Part shown: positions 56,889-64,000 of the stretch, piece by piece
Numbering within the stretch: the stretch's first letter is position 1
How the letters are laid out: every line of letters starts with the position of its first letter
NCBI RefSeq assembly: GCF_009676705.1
Contig: NZ_CP046046.1
Coordinates: forward strand, 1,612,001-1,676,000
Source: Spiribacter sp. 2438
GTDB taxonomy: Bacteria > Pseudomonadota > Gammaproteobacteria > Nitrococcales > Nitrococcaceae
Direction of reading: 5' to 3'
Length of the DNA stretch: 64,000 nt
Notes under the pieces: generated by a model
What the model saw: the letters and a program-made list of their open reading frames with translations, nothing else
What the model was told of the DNA's origin: nothing
Databases searched by the model: none
Position numbers and translations under genes: made by a program

Positions 56889-57221
56889 CTAGTCCTCGGC
56901 GACCGCCACAGTGATGTGACTGGTCCGCTTCAGGATGCGATTGGCCCGGCCTTTCGCCCGGGGCTGAATTCGCTTGTACATCGGCCCCTCGTCCACCTGG
57001 ATGCGGGCCACACGCAGCTCGTCAATGTCCGCGCCATTGTTGTGCTCGGCGTTTGCGATCGCCGAATCCACCACCTTGCGCACAATGCCCGCCGCCTTGC
57101 GGGGGCTGAACTCCAGAATTTCCAGCGCCCGCGACACCGGCAGACCACGAATCTGGTCCGCTACCAGCCGCACTTTCTGCGGCGAGATGATCGCGTAACG
57201 AAGCCTGGCCGCCGTTTCCAT
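56889..57221 (-). CDS. rplV: 50S ribosomal protein L22
   Basis: L22 lines the nascent-chain tunnel with a long beta hairpin. It has 110 residues, with [20 protein letters not shown] and a hairpin around [17 protein letters not shown], the region where macrolide-resistance changes occur; nothing unusual seen. It starts 3 bases after the rpsS stop. Confidence 0.97.
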   Translation of the reverse strand: METAARLRYAIISPQKVRLVADQIRGLPVSRALEILEFSPRKAAGIVRKVVDSAIANAEHNNGADIDELRVARIQVDEGPMYKRIQPRAKGRANRILKRTSHITVAVAED

Positions 57222-57224
57222 GAC

Positions 57225-57500
57225 CTACCTCTTCGCCTTCTTGTCGGCCAGATGCCCTTTGAACGTCCGCGTTGGCGCGAACTCACCGAGCTTGTGACCG
57301 ACCATGTTCTCGTTGACGAGCACCGGCACATGCTGGCGCCCGTTATGGACCGCGATGGTGAGACCCACCATCTCCGGCACCACCATGGAACGCCGCGACC
57401 AGGTCTTGATCGGACGCTTGCTGTTGGCCTCAGCCGCCTGCTCAACTTTCTTCAGCAGGTGACTGTCAATAAACGGCCCTTTACGAATCGAGCGTGGCAC
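57225..57500 (-). CDS. rpsS: 30S ribosomal protein S19
   Basis: S19 of the 30S head, paired with S13. It has 91 residues: [19 protein letters not shown], then [16 protein letters not shown] and [20 protein letters not shown]. It follows rplB after 20 bases and precedes rplV. Confidence 0.97.
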   Translation of the reverse strand: MPRSIRKGPFIDSHLLKKVEQAAEANSKRPIKTWSRRSMVVPEMVGLTIAVHNGRQHVPVLVNENMVGHKLGEFAPTRTFKGHLADKKAKR

Positions 57501-57520
57501 TTTTCATCCACCCCTGTTCA

Positions 57521-58345
57521 TTAGCGTTTGCGACGGCGCACGATCAGCTTGTCCGTGCGCTTGTTGCTGCGAGTCTTGTGACCCTTGGTGGGAACACCCC
57601 AGGGCGTCACCGGATGCCGACCACCGGAGGTTCGGCCTTCACCACCACCATGGGGATGGTCCACCGGGTTCATCACCACACCGCGAACGGTGGGGCGACG
57701 ACCAGCCCAGCGGCTGGCGCCCGCCTTGCCCAGTGAGCGCAGAGCATGCTCCGAATTGCTGACCTCGCCGATGGTGGCGCGGCAGTCGCTCAAGACCTTG
57801 CGCATCTCGCCGGAGCGCAGGCGCAGCGTGGCGTAGGCCCCCTCGCGGGCGACCAGCTGTACGCTGGCGCCTGCGGAACGCGCCATCTGCGCACCCTTGC
57901 CGGGCCGCATCTCGATGCAGTGCACCTGGCTGCCCAGCGGGATGTTGCGAAGTGGCATGGCATTGCCCGGCTTGATCGGCGCGCCCACCCCGGAGTGGAC
58001 CGGCTGCCCGGCTTTCAGGCCCTTGGGAGCGATGATGTACCGGCGCTCGCCATCCTGATAGAGCACCAGGGCGATGTGCGCGCTGCGGTTGGGATCATAT
58101 TCAAGGCGCTCCACCACACCGGGAACGCCATCCTTGTTGCGCTTGAAATCAATGATTCGGTAACGGCGCTTGTGCCCGCCGCCAATGTGCCGTGTCGTGA
58201 TCCGGCCGTGATTGTTCCGACCGCCACTCTTCGAGAGCTTGCGGACCAGCGGAGCGTGCGGCTCGCCTTTGTGCAGACCGTCCTTGACGGGCTGAGCAAC
58301 AAACCGCCGCCCTGGCGAAGTGGGTTTTGCTTTACGCAGTGCCAT
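57521..58345 (-). CDS. rplB: 50S ribosomal protein L2
   Basis: L2 supports the peptidyl transferase centre and the intersubunit bridges. It has 274 residues, with [20 protein letters not shown] and the C-terminal [18 protein letters not shown], whose histidine is near the active site. It lies between rplW (18-base gap) and rpsS. Confidence 0.97.
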   Translation of the reverse strand: MALRKAKPTSPGRRFVAQPVKDGLHKGEPHAPLVRKLSKSGGRNNHGRITTRHIGGGHKRRYRIIDFKRNKDGVPGVVERLEYDPNRSAHIALVLYQDGERRYIIAPKGLKAGQPVHSGVGAPIKPGNAMPLRNIPLGSQVHCIEMRPGKGAQMARSAGASVQLVAREGAYATLRLRSGEMRKVLSDCRATIGEVSNSEHALRSLGKAGASRWAGRRPTVRGVVMNPVDHPHGGGEGRTSGGRHPVTPWGVPTKGHKTRSNKRTDKLIVRRRKR

Positions 58346-58363
58346 GATAGATGTCCTGTTCGC

Positions 58364-58663
58364 TTACTCGACGCCGCCGATGAAGTCGAGCTCTTCGCCC
58401 GCTTCCAGCGCCACGTATGCTTTTTTCCAGTCCGGTCGCCGGCCCTGAAGTCGGCCAAAACTTTTGCGCTTGCCGTTGACGTTCACGACGCGGACGTCAC
58501 GAACCTTGACTTCGAACAGCTGCTCGACGGCGGCCTTGATCTCTTTCTTGGTGGCGTCGCGCGCTACCGTGAACACCACCTGGTTCGCCTCATCGGCAAT
58601 GATGGTGCTCTTCTCGGAGATGTGAGGCCCACGCAGGACCTGATATACCCGCTCCTGATTCAT
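58364..58663 (-). CDS. rplW: 50S ribosomal protein L23
   Basis: L23 is the docking site for trigger factor and SRP at the tunnel exit. 99 residues from the ATG at 58663 ([19 protein letters not shown]). This start has GAGGAG at 8 bases, forms an ATGA overlap with the rplD stop and matches the family length; another ATG three codons upstream is less likely. Confidence 0.96.
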   Translation of the reverse strand: MNQERVYQVLRGPHISEKSTIIADEANQVVFTVARDATKKEIKAAVEQLFEVKVRDVRVVNVNGKRKSFGRLQGRRPDWKKAYVALEAGEELDFIGGVE

Positions 58664-59268
58664 GCCAGCCACTCCTCGACTCGGCGCAGGGCATCCACGG
58701 TCATGACCACGTGCTCATGAGTGAGCAGGGTCACCGGGTCCAGCCCTTCGGTGTCACGGACTTCCACCCGCGGCAAGTTGCGCACTGCCAGGTAGAGGGT
58801 CTCGCTGATTTCGGTGCTGATGATCAGCACATCCTCGCTGCCCACGGTCTTTTGCACGGTGTCCAGCGCCACTTTTGTGCGCGGCTCGGTGACATCGAAA
58901 CCGTCCACGATGTGCAGGCGCTCCTGACGGAGCAGTTCCGACAGAATGGAGCGAATCGCGCCGCGGTACATTTTGCGGTTGACCTTGACCGAGTGGTCCC
59001 GGGGCTTCGCGGCAAACGCGCGACCGCCGCTGCGCCACAGCGGGCTCCGGATGGAACCGGCCCGTGCCCGCCCGGTGCCTTTCTGACGCCAGGGCTTGGA
59101 ACCGCCGCCACGCACTTCGGAGCGGGTCTTCTGTGCCTTGGTGCCGGCACGCCCGCCGGCCAGATAGGAAACCACCACCTGGTGAACCAACGGCTCGCGG
59201 AACTCGGCACCAAAGGTGGTCTCGGAGACCTCCAGCTTTTTCTTGCCGCCGTGCAGCTCGACTTCCAT
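58660..59268 (-). CDS. rplD: 50S ribosomal protein L4
   Basis: L4 reaches into the exit tunnel. In E. coli it also represses its own S10 operon by binding the leader and stimulating an intrinsic terminator with NusA. It has 202 residues, including the tunnel-loop region [20 protein letters not shown]. The ATG shares a base with the rplC stop (TAATG). The structured rplC leader upstream is a candidate target for this protein. Confidence 0.97.
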   Translation of the reverse strand: MEVELHGGKKKLEVSETTFGAEFREPLVHQVVVSYLAGGRAGTKAQKTRSEVRGGGSKPWRQKGTGRARAGSIRSPLWRSGGRAFAAKPRDHSVKVNRKMYRGAIRSILSELLRQERLHIVDGFDVTEPRTKVALDTVQKTVGSEDVLIISTEISETLYLAVRNLPRVEVRDTEGLDPVTLLTHEHVVMTVDALRRVEEWLA

Positions 59269-59927
59269 TAGTTACCTCCTGCCGCAGCGGTCTGCTTGAT
59301 GGCCGGCCGGATCACGACATCGCCGCCGCGATGCCCGGGGACGGCGCCACGGACCAGCAGCAAGTTGCGCTCGGCGTCCACCCGAACGATCTCAAGGTTC
59401 TGGGTGGTCACCCGCTCGTTACCCATCTGTCCGGCCATTTTCTTGCCGGGCAGGACTCGACCGGGGTCCTGCGCCTGGCCGATGGAGCCGGGGACGCGGT
59501 GAGCCTTGGAGTTGCCGTGGCTGTTGTCCTGGGTGCGGAAGTTGTGTCGCTTGACGGTACCCGCGAAGCCCTTGCCCTTGGAGGTGCCGGTAACGTCCAC
59601 GACGGCACCCGCCTCAAACTGCTCCACGGTCAACTCGGAACCCGGGGAATGATCGCCATCCCCATCGCCCCGCAGCCGAAACTCCCAAAGACCGCGGCCC
59701 ATCTGCACACCGGCCTTGGCGGCGTGTCCAGCGGCGGCCCGGTTAACCCGGGACGGCCGGCGCTCGCCCACCGTCACCTGAATGGCGCGGTAGCCATCCG
59801 GGTCATCCTGCTTAATCTGTGTAACGCGGTTCGGCTCGGCTTCAATCACCGTCACCGGCACGGAGGAACCATCCTCCATGAAAACCCGCGTCATGCCGCA
59901 TTTGCGGCCGACGATTCCAATTGCCAT
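59268..59927 (-). CDS. rplC: 50S ribosomal protein L3
   Basis: L3 starts 50S assembly and approaches the peptidyl transferase centre. It has 219 residues, with [20 protein letters not shown] and [13 protein letters not shown], whose first glutamine is the PrmB methylation site in E. coli. A short Asp-rich loop ([13 protein letters not shown], about 85-97) differs from the E. coli sequence. AAGGGG precedes the ATG. A 189-base leader with a terminator lies between it and rpsJ. Confidence 0.97.
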   Translation of the reverse strand: MAIGIVGRKCGMTRVFMEDGSSVPVTVIEAEPNRVTQIKQDDPDGYRAIQVTVGERRPSRVNRAAAGHAAKAGVQMGRGLWEFRLRGDGDGDHSPGSELTVEQFEAGAVVDVTGTSKGKGFAGTVKRHNFRTQDNSHGNSKAHRVPGSIGQAQDPGRVLPGKKMAGQMGNERVTTQNLEIVRVDAERNLLLVRGAVPGHRGGDVVIRPAIKQTAAAGGN

Positions 59928-59972
59928 CGTCGATATCCCCTTCTATCGGGCAGAGGGCGCAGCAAACGAAGC

Positions 59973-59993
59973 CATCGACGTAAGCCGTCGATG
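59973..59993 (-). promoter_or_regulatory. Hairpin in the rplC 5' leader
   Basis: A perfect 8-base-pair inverted repeat, CATCGACG and CGTCGATG, with a 5-base loop. It lies about 45 bases upstream of the rplC start, outside the ribosome site. Confidence 0.55.
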
Positions 59994-60010
59994 ACATCGC
60001 ACAGCGCCAG

Positions 60011-60030
60011 GAACCCGAATTGTTCGGTTC
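60011..60030 (-). promoter_or_regulatory. Hairpin immediately after the attenuator U tract
   Basis: On the minus strand GAACCGAA-CAA-TTCGGGTTC forms an 8-base-pair stem with a single bulged base. It starts at the base after the U6 of the terminator, so it could influence terminator release or be an alternative fold in read-through transcripts. Confidence 0.5.
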
Positions 60031-60055
60031 AAAAAAGGTCGTCCCGAAGGTCGAC
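60031..60055 (-). terminator. Intrinsic terminator / attenuator upstream of rplC
   Basis: On the minus strand the sequence reads GTCGACC-TTCG-GGACGAC, then C and six T. Six of the seven stem pairs are canonical (one A-A mismatch) and the C(UUCG)G tetraloop is exceptionally stable. The U6 run starts one base after the stem. It lies 61 bases after the rpsJ stop and about 100 bases before the rplC start, so full termination would shut off the S10, spc and alpha genes from the str promoter. Confidence 0.75.
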
Positions 60056-60084
60056 TGACTGAGGCCCGCCCCAGCTGTCCGGTT

Positions 60085-60098
60085 CGGCACCGGTGCCG
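60085..60098. repeat. 14-base perfect palindrome CGGCACCGGTGCCG
   Basis: A perfect inverted repeat without spacer, 18 bases after the rpsJ stop on the minus strand. As RNA it can form a short GC-rich hairpin or compete with neighbouring GAACCGG sequence; as DNA it could be an operator. It is the first structural element of the rplC leader. Confidence 0.6.
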
Positions 60099-60116
60099 GG
60101 GTAGTTCCCCGAAAAC

Positions 60117-60434
60117 TCAGGAGAGCTTGATCTGAACGTCAACGCCGGCTGCGAGGTCGAGCTTCATCAGCGCATCGACCGTCTTGTCAGTCGGGTCAAC
60201 GATATCCATCAACCGCTTGTGAGTCCGAATTTCGTACTGATCCCGCGCGTCCTTGTTGACGTGCGGTGAGATCAGGATCGTATACCTTTCCTTCTTGGTC
60301 GGCAAGGGCACCGGGCCCCGAACCTGGGCCCCGGTGCGCTTTGCCGTCTCAACGATTTCCCGCGCAGACTGATCGATCAAGCGATGGTCGAACGCCTTAA
60401 GACGGATGCGAATCTTCTGATTTGCGACTGCCAT
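60117..60434 (-). CDS. rpsJ: 30S ribosomal protein S10 (NusE)
   Basis: S10 of the 30S head; as NusE it also forms antitermination complexes with NusB and couples to NusG. It has 105 residues, with [20 protein letters not shown] and [19 protein letters not shown]. It starts only 6 bases after the tuf stop, so it is transcribed and probably translated with tuf. A 189-base structured gap then separates it from rplC, unlike the E. coli layout where the leader precedes rpsJ. Confidence 0.98.
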   Translation of the reverse strand: MAVANQKIRIRLKAFDHRLIDQSAREIVETAKRTGAQVRGPVPLPTKKERYTILISPHVNKDARDQYEIRTHKRLMDIVDPTDKTVDALMKLDLAAGVDVQIKLS

Positions 60435-60440
60435 TCCGGA

Positions 60441-61631
<1,191 letters not shown>

Positions 61632-61686
61632 GACTCACCTCTTATCCGTCAAATACCTGAATTCACAATCGGCCAACCCCGGAGGA

Positions 61687-63780
61687 TCAGCCGGCCTTTT
61701 TGATCACTTCATCGGCGATGCTGCTCGGCGCCTCTGCATAGCCGTCGAACTCCATGGAGTACGCGGCGCGGCCCTGGGTGGCCGAGCGAAGGTCGGTAGC
61801 ATACCCGAACATTTCCTTGAGTGGCACTTCGGCGCGGATGATCTTGCCCGCCGGGCCGTCTTCCATGCCCTGGACCGTGCCGCGACGACGATTAACGTCA
61901 CCCATCACGTCACCCATGAAGTCCTCGGGGGTGACGATTTCGACCTTCATCATCGGCTCGAGCAGTACCGGGTTGGCTTTCATGAAACCATCCTTGAACG
62001 CCATGGAGCCGGCAATCTTGAAGGCCATCTCGGAGGAATCGACATCGTGGTAGGAGCCGTCGAACAGCTCGACCGCGAGATCAACCACCGGGAAGCCGGC
62101 GAGAACGCCGTTTTCCATCTGCTCCTGGATGCCCTTGTCCACCGACGGGATGTACTCCCGGGGGACGACACCACCAACAATCTTGTTAGTGAACTCGTAG
62201 CCCTCGCCGCGCTCCCGCGGACGCATCCGGATCCAGACATGACCATACTGACCCCGACCACCGGACTGACGGACAAACTTGCCCTCGACCTCAATGGCAT
62301 CGCGGATCGCTTCGCGGTAAGCCACCTGCGGCTGACCGACATTGGCCTCCACCTTGAACTCCCGCTTGAGCCGGTCGACGATAATTTCGAGATGGAGCTC
62401 GCCCATGCCGGAGATGATGGTCTGCCCGGACTCTTCATCGGTGCGGACCTGGAAGGACGGATCCTCCTGGGCCAGCTTCTGCAGCGCGATGCCCATTTTC
62501 TCCTGGTCGCCCTTGGTCTTGGGCTCAACGGCCACGGAGATCACGGGATCCGGGAACTCCATGCGCTCGAGGGTCACCTTGCTGTCGTTGGCGCAGAGGG
62601 TGTCACCGGTGGTGACATCCTTGAGGCCGATGGCCGCGGCAATGTCGCCCGCGCGGACCTCGTCGATCTCCTTGCGCTCTTTGGAGTGCATCTGAACGAT
62701 TCGACCCAGGCGCTCCTTCTTGCCCTTGACCGGGTTGTAGACCGAGTCACCGGATTTGACCACACCGGAATACACCCGGAAAAAGGTCAGGGTGCCGACA
62801 TAAGGGTCCGTGGCAATCTTGAATGCCAGCGCGGCGAACGGCTCGTCATCATCGGGGCCGCGGCTGGCGGCGCTGCCGTCCTCGAGCTCGCCTTCAATGG
62901 CCGGCACATCGAGGGGCGATGGCATGTATTCCACCACCGCGTCCAGCATGGCCTGTACGCCCTTGTTCTTGAACGCCGACCCGCACAGAACCGGCACCAC
63001 TTCGTTGGCGATGGTCTGAACCCGCAGGCCGTGATTGATCTCTTCGACGGTGAGCTCCTCACCGCCGATGTACTTGTCCATGAGCTCTTCGTTGGCTTCG
63101 GCGGCGGCTTCAACCAGCGCTTCGCGGAAGCTGGCCGCGTCCGAGGCCAGCTCGGCGGGGATGTCCACTTCCTCGTAGGTGGCGCCGCGATCGTCTTCAT
63201 TCCAGTAAATGGCTTTCTGACGGATCAGATCCACCACGCCAGCGAAGTTGTCTTCGGCGCCGATGGGCAGCTGCGCCGGGATGGCGTTGCAGCCAAGGCG
63301 CTCCTTGACCATTTCGATGCACCGGAAGAAGTCGGCGCCCATCTTGTCCATCTTGTTGACGAACACCATGCGCGGCACGCCATAGCGGTCCGCCTGGCGC
63401 CAGACGGTTTCGGTCTGGGGCTCAACGCCGGCGTTGGCATCCAGCACGCAGACGGCACCGTCAAGGACCCGCAGCGACCGCTCCACCTCGATGGTGAAGT
63501 CAACGTGGCCGGGGGTGTCGATGATGTTGATGCGGGTTTCGGGATACTGCTGATCCATTCCCCGCCAGAACGTGGTGGTCGCGGCCGAGGTGATCGTAAT
63601 GCCACGCTCCTGCTCCTGCTCCATCCAGTCCATGACGGCTGCGCCCTCGTGGACTTCGCCCATCTTGTGGGAGATACCGGTGTAAAACAGGATTCGCTCG
63701 GTGACCGTAGTCTTACCGGCATCAATGTGGGCCATGATGCCGATATTGCGATAGCGCTCGATCGGTGTCTTGCGTGCCAA
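61687..63780 (-). CDS. fusA: Elongation factor G
   Basis: Translocase GTPase, 697 residues, beginning [21 protein letters not shown] after the start codon, with [20 protein letters not shown] and NKMDKMGAD motifs. No ATG or GTG is possible at the homologous start. The first codon is TTG at 63780, with AGAGG 9 bases upstream and the rpsG stop 19 bases before it. The frame stays open further upstream, but only as a shadow of rpsG. The use of TTG for such an abundant protein is unusual. Confidence 0.96.
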   Translation of the reverse strand: MARKTPIERYRNIGIMAHIDAGKTTVTERILFYTGISHKMGEVHEGAAVMDWMEQEQERGITITSAATTTFWRGMDQQYPETRINIIDTPGHVDFTIEVERSLRVLDGAVCVLDANAGVEPQTETVWRQADRYGVPRMVFVNKMDKMGADFFRCIEMVKERLGCNAIPAQLPIGAEDNFAGVVDLIRQKAIYWNEDDRGATYEEVDIPAELASDAASFREALVEAAAEANEELMDKYIGGEELTVEEINHGLRVQTIANEVVPVLCGSAFKNKGVQAMLDAVVEYMPSPLDVPAIEGELEDGSAASRGPDDDEPFAALAFKIATDPYVGTLTFFRVYSGVVKSGDSVYNPVKGKKERLGRIVQMHSKERKEIDEVRAGDIAAAIGLKDVTTGDTLCANDSKVTLERMEFPDPVISVAVEPKTKGDQEKMGIALQKLAQEDPSFQVRTDEESGQTIISGMGELHLEIIVDRLKREFKVEANVGQPQVAYREAIRDAIEVEGKFVRQSGGRGQYGHVWIRMRPRERGEGYEFTNKIVGGVVPREYIPSVDKGIQEQMENGVLAGFPVVDLAVELFDGSYHDVDSSEMAFKIAGSMAFKDGFMKANPVLLEPMMKVEIVTPEDFMGDVMGDVNRRRGTVQGMEDGPAGKIIRAEVPLKEMFGYATDLRSATQGRAAYSMEFDGYAEAPSSIADEVIKKAG

Positions 63781-63799
63781 AACGATATACCTCTGACTC

Positions 63800-64000
63800 T
63801 TACCAGCGGAAATGCGAGAAGGCCTTGTTGGCCTCCGCCATCCGGTGCGTGTCCTCGCGCTTCTTGACCGCGCTACCGCGACTCTCGGCCGCTTCCAGCA
63901 ACTCGTTGCCAAGGCGATGACCCATGGTGGCCTCGCTGCGCTTGCGGGAAGCCTCGATCACCCAGCGCATGGCCAGGGTGTTGCGACGCTGCGGGCGAAC
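63800..64000 (-). CDS. rpsG: 30S ribosomal protein S7 (5' partial)
   Basis: The last 66 residues of S7, running off the window end: [20 protein letters not shown] near the cut, then [21 protein letters not shown] at the C-terminus up to TAA. S7 nucleates the 30S head and contacts E-site tRNA; in E. coli it represses the str operon. About 90 N-terminal residues, and rpsL before it, lie outside the window. Confidence 0.97.
   Translation of the reverse strand, partial: VRPQRRNTLAMRWVIEASRKRSEATMGHRLGNELLEAAESRGSAVKKREDTHRMAEANKAFSHFRW

Larger units (their letters stand above)
59928..60116 (-). promoter_or_regulatory. Structured leader between rpsJ and rplC (candidate S10-type attenuator)
   Basis: The largest non-coding gap in the window, 189 bases in the middle of the S10 operon. 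Read on the minus strand, it contains in order a 14-base perfect palindrome, an intrinsic terminator with a UUCG tetraloop and U6, a 20-base hairpin directly after the U tract, an 8-base-pair hairpin and the rplC ribosome site. In E. coli the L4-responsive leader lies before rpsJ; here rpsJ is joined to tuf and the structure lies after it. Attenuation, possibly by L4, is inference. No clear promoter was found inside it. Confidence 0.65.

Noticed and set aside
59842-60090. 82-codon minus-strand frame in the rplC leader, as a possible leader peptide
   Set aside because: It overlaps the rplC start in a different frame, has no good ribosome site and contains no run of regulatory codons.

Overview
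The window is a gene-dense, high-GC stretch of a gammaproteobacterial chromosome. It carries 68 protein genes (the first and last cut by the window edges), no intergenic gap longer than about 190 bases, and no rRNA, tRNA, CRISPR array, transposase, integrase or prophage that I could recognise. The order of housekeeping genes (rodA-mltB-rlpA-dacA-ybeD-lipB; lptD-surA-pdxA-rsmA-apaH; miaB-phoH-ybeY-corC-lnt; leuS-lptE-holA; rng-yhdP; uvrA-MFS-ssb; str/S10/spc/alpha ribosomal operons) is gammaproteobacterial. Very short spacers, many GTG starts, acidic tails or loops on some proteins and a fused Sat-CysC point to the halophilic Ectothiorhodospiraceae and relatives (Spiribacter or Halorhodospira type). 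That placement is inference; I could not run a search.

Layout. 1-4854 (+): cell-wall elongation and remodelling genes, then lipoate transfer. 4817-6492 (-): murU and amgK, a peptidoglycan sugar recycling pair, divergent from 6566-12711 (+), lptD-surA-pdxA-rsmA-apaH (outer membrane assembly, vitamin B6, rRNA methylation, Ap4A hydrolysis; apaG is missing). 12696-35920 (-): twenty co-directional genes from deoD down to a nitrilase-family amidase. They cover nucleotide-sugar supply, tRNA, rRNA and ribosome maturation, lipoprotein acylation, LPS transport, leucyl-tRNA synthesis, proline and NAD synthesis, and an AsmA-like lipid transport protein. 36059-39296 (+): a HAD phosphatase followed by a three-domain acyl-activating ligase / acyl carrier / acyltransferase protein, the most accessory-looking unit here. 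39304-42787 (-): ssb, a fused ATP sulfurylase/APS kinase and an MFS transporter, divergent from uvrA. 45711-64000 (-): the ribosomal superoperon rpsG-fusA-tuf-rpsJ-(leader)-rplC...rplQ, followed by mdh.

Most genes act in envelope growth and translation. RodA, MltB, RlpA and DacA build and trim peptidoglycan, and AmgK/MurU recycle its sugars. LptD, LptE, SurA, Lnt and YhdP assemble the outer membrane. YbeY, RsfS, RlmH, RsmA, Rng and MiaB mature RNA and ribosomes. Many junctions are 1-4 base stop/start overlaps, implying translational coupling.

The most interesting signals are: a 189-base structured leader with an intrinsic terminator between rpsJ and rplC, where an S10-type attenuator would not be expected; the HAD + ligase-ACP-acyltransferase lipid unit; a near-perfect dyad between uvrA and the MFS gene, with a -10 box so close to uvrA that its mRNA may be almost leaderless; a TTG start for EF-G; and a TMSKS instead of KMSKS signature in LeuRS. 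I found no clear new defence or mobile system.
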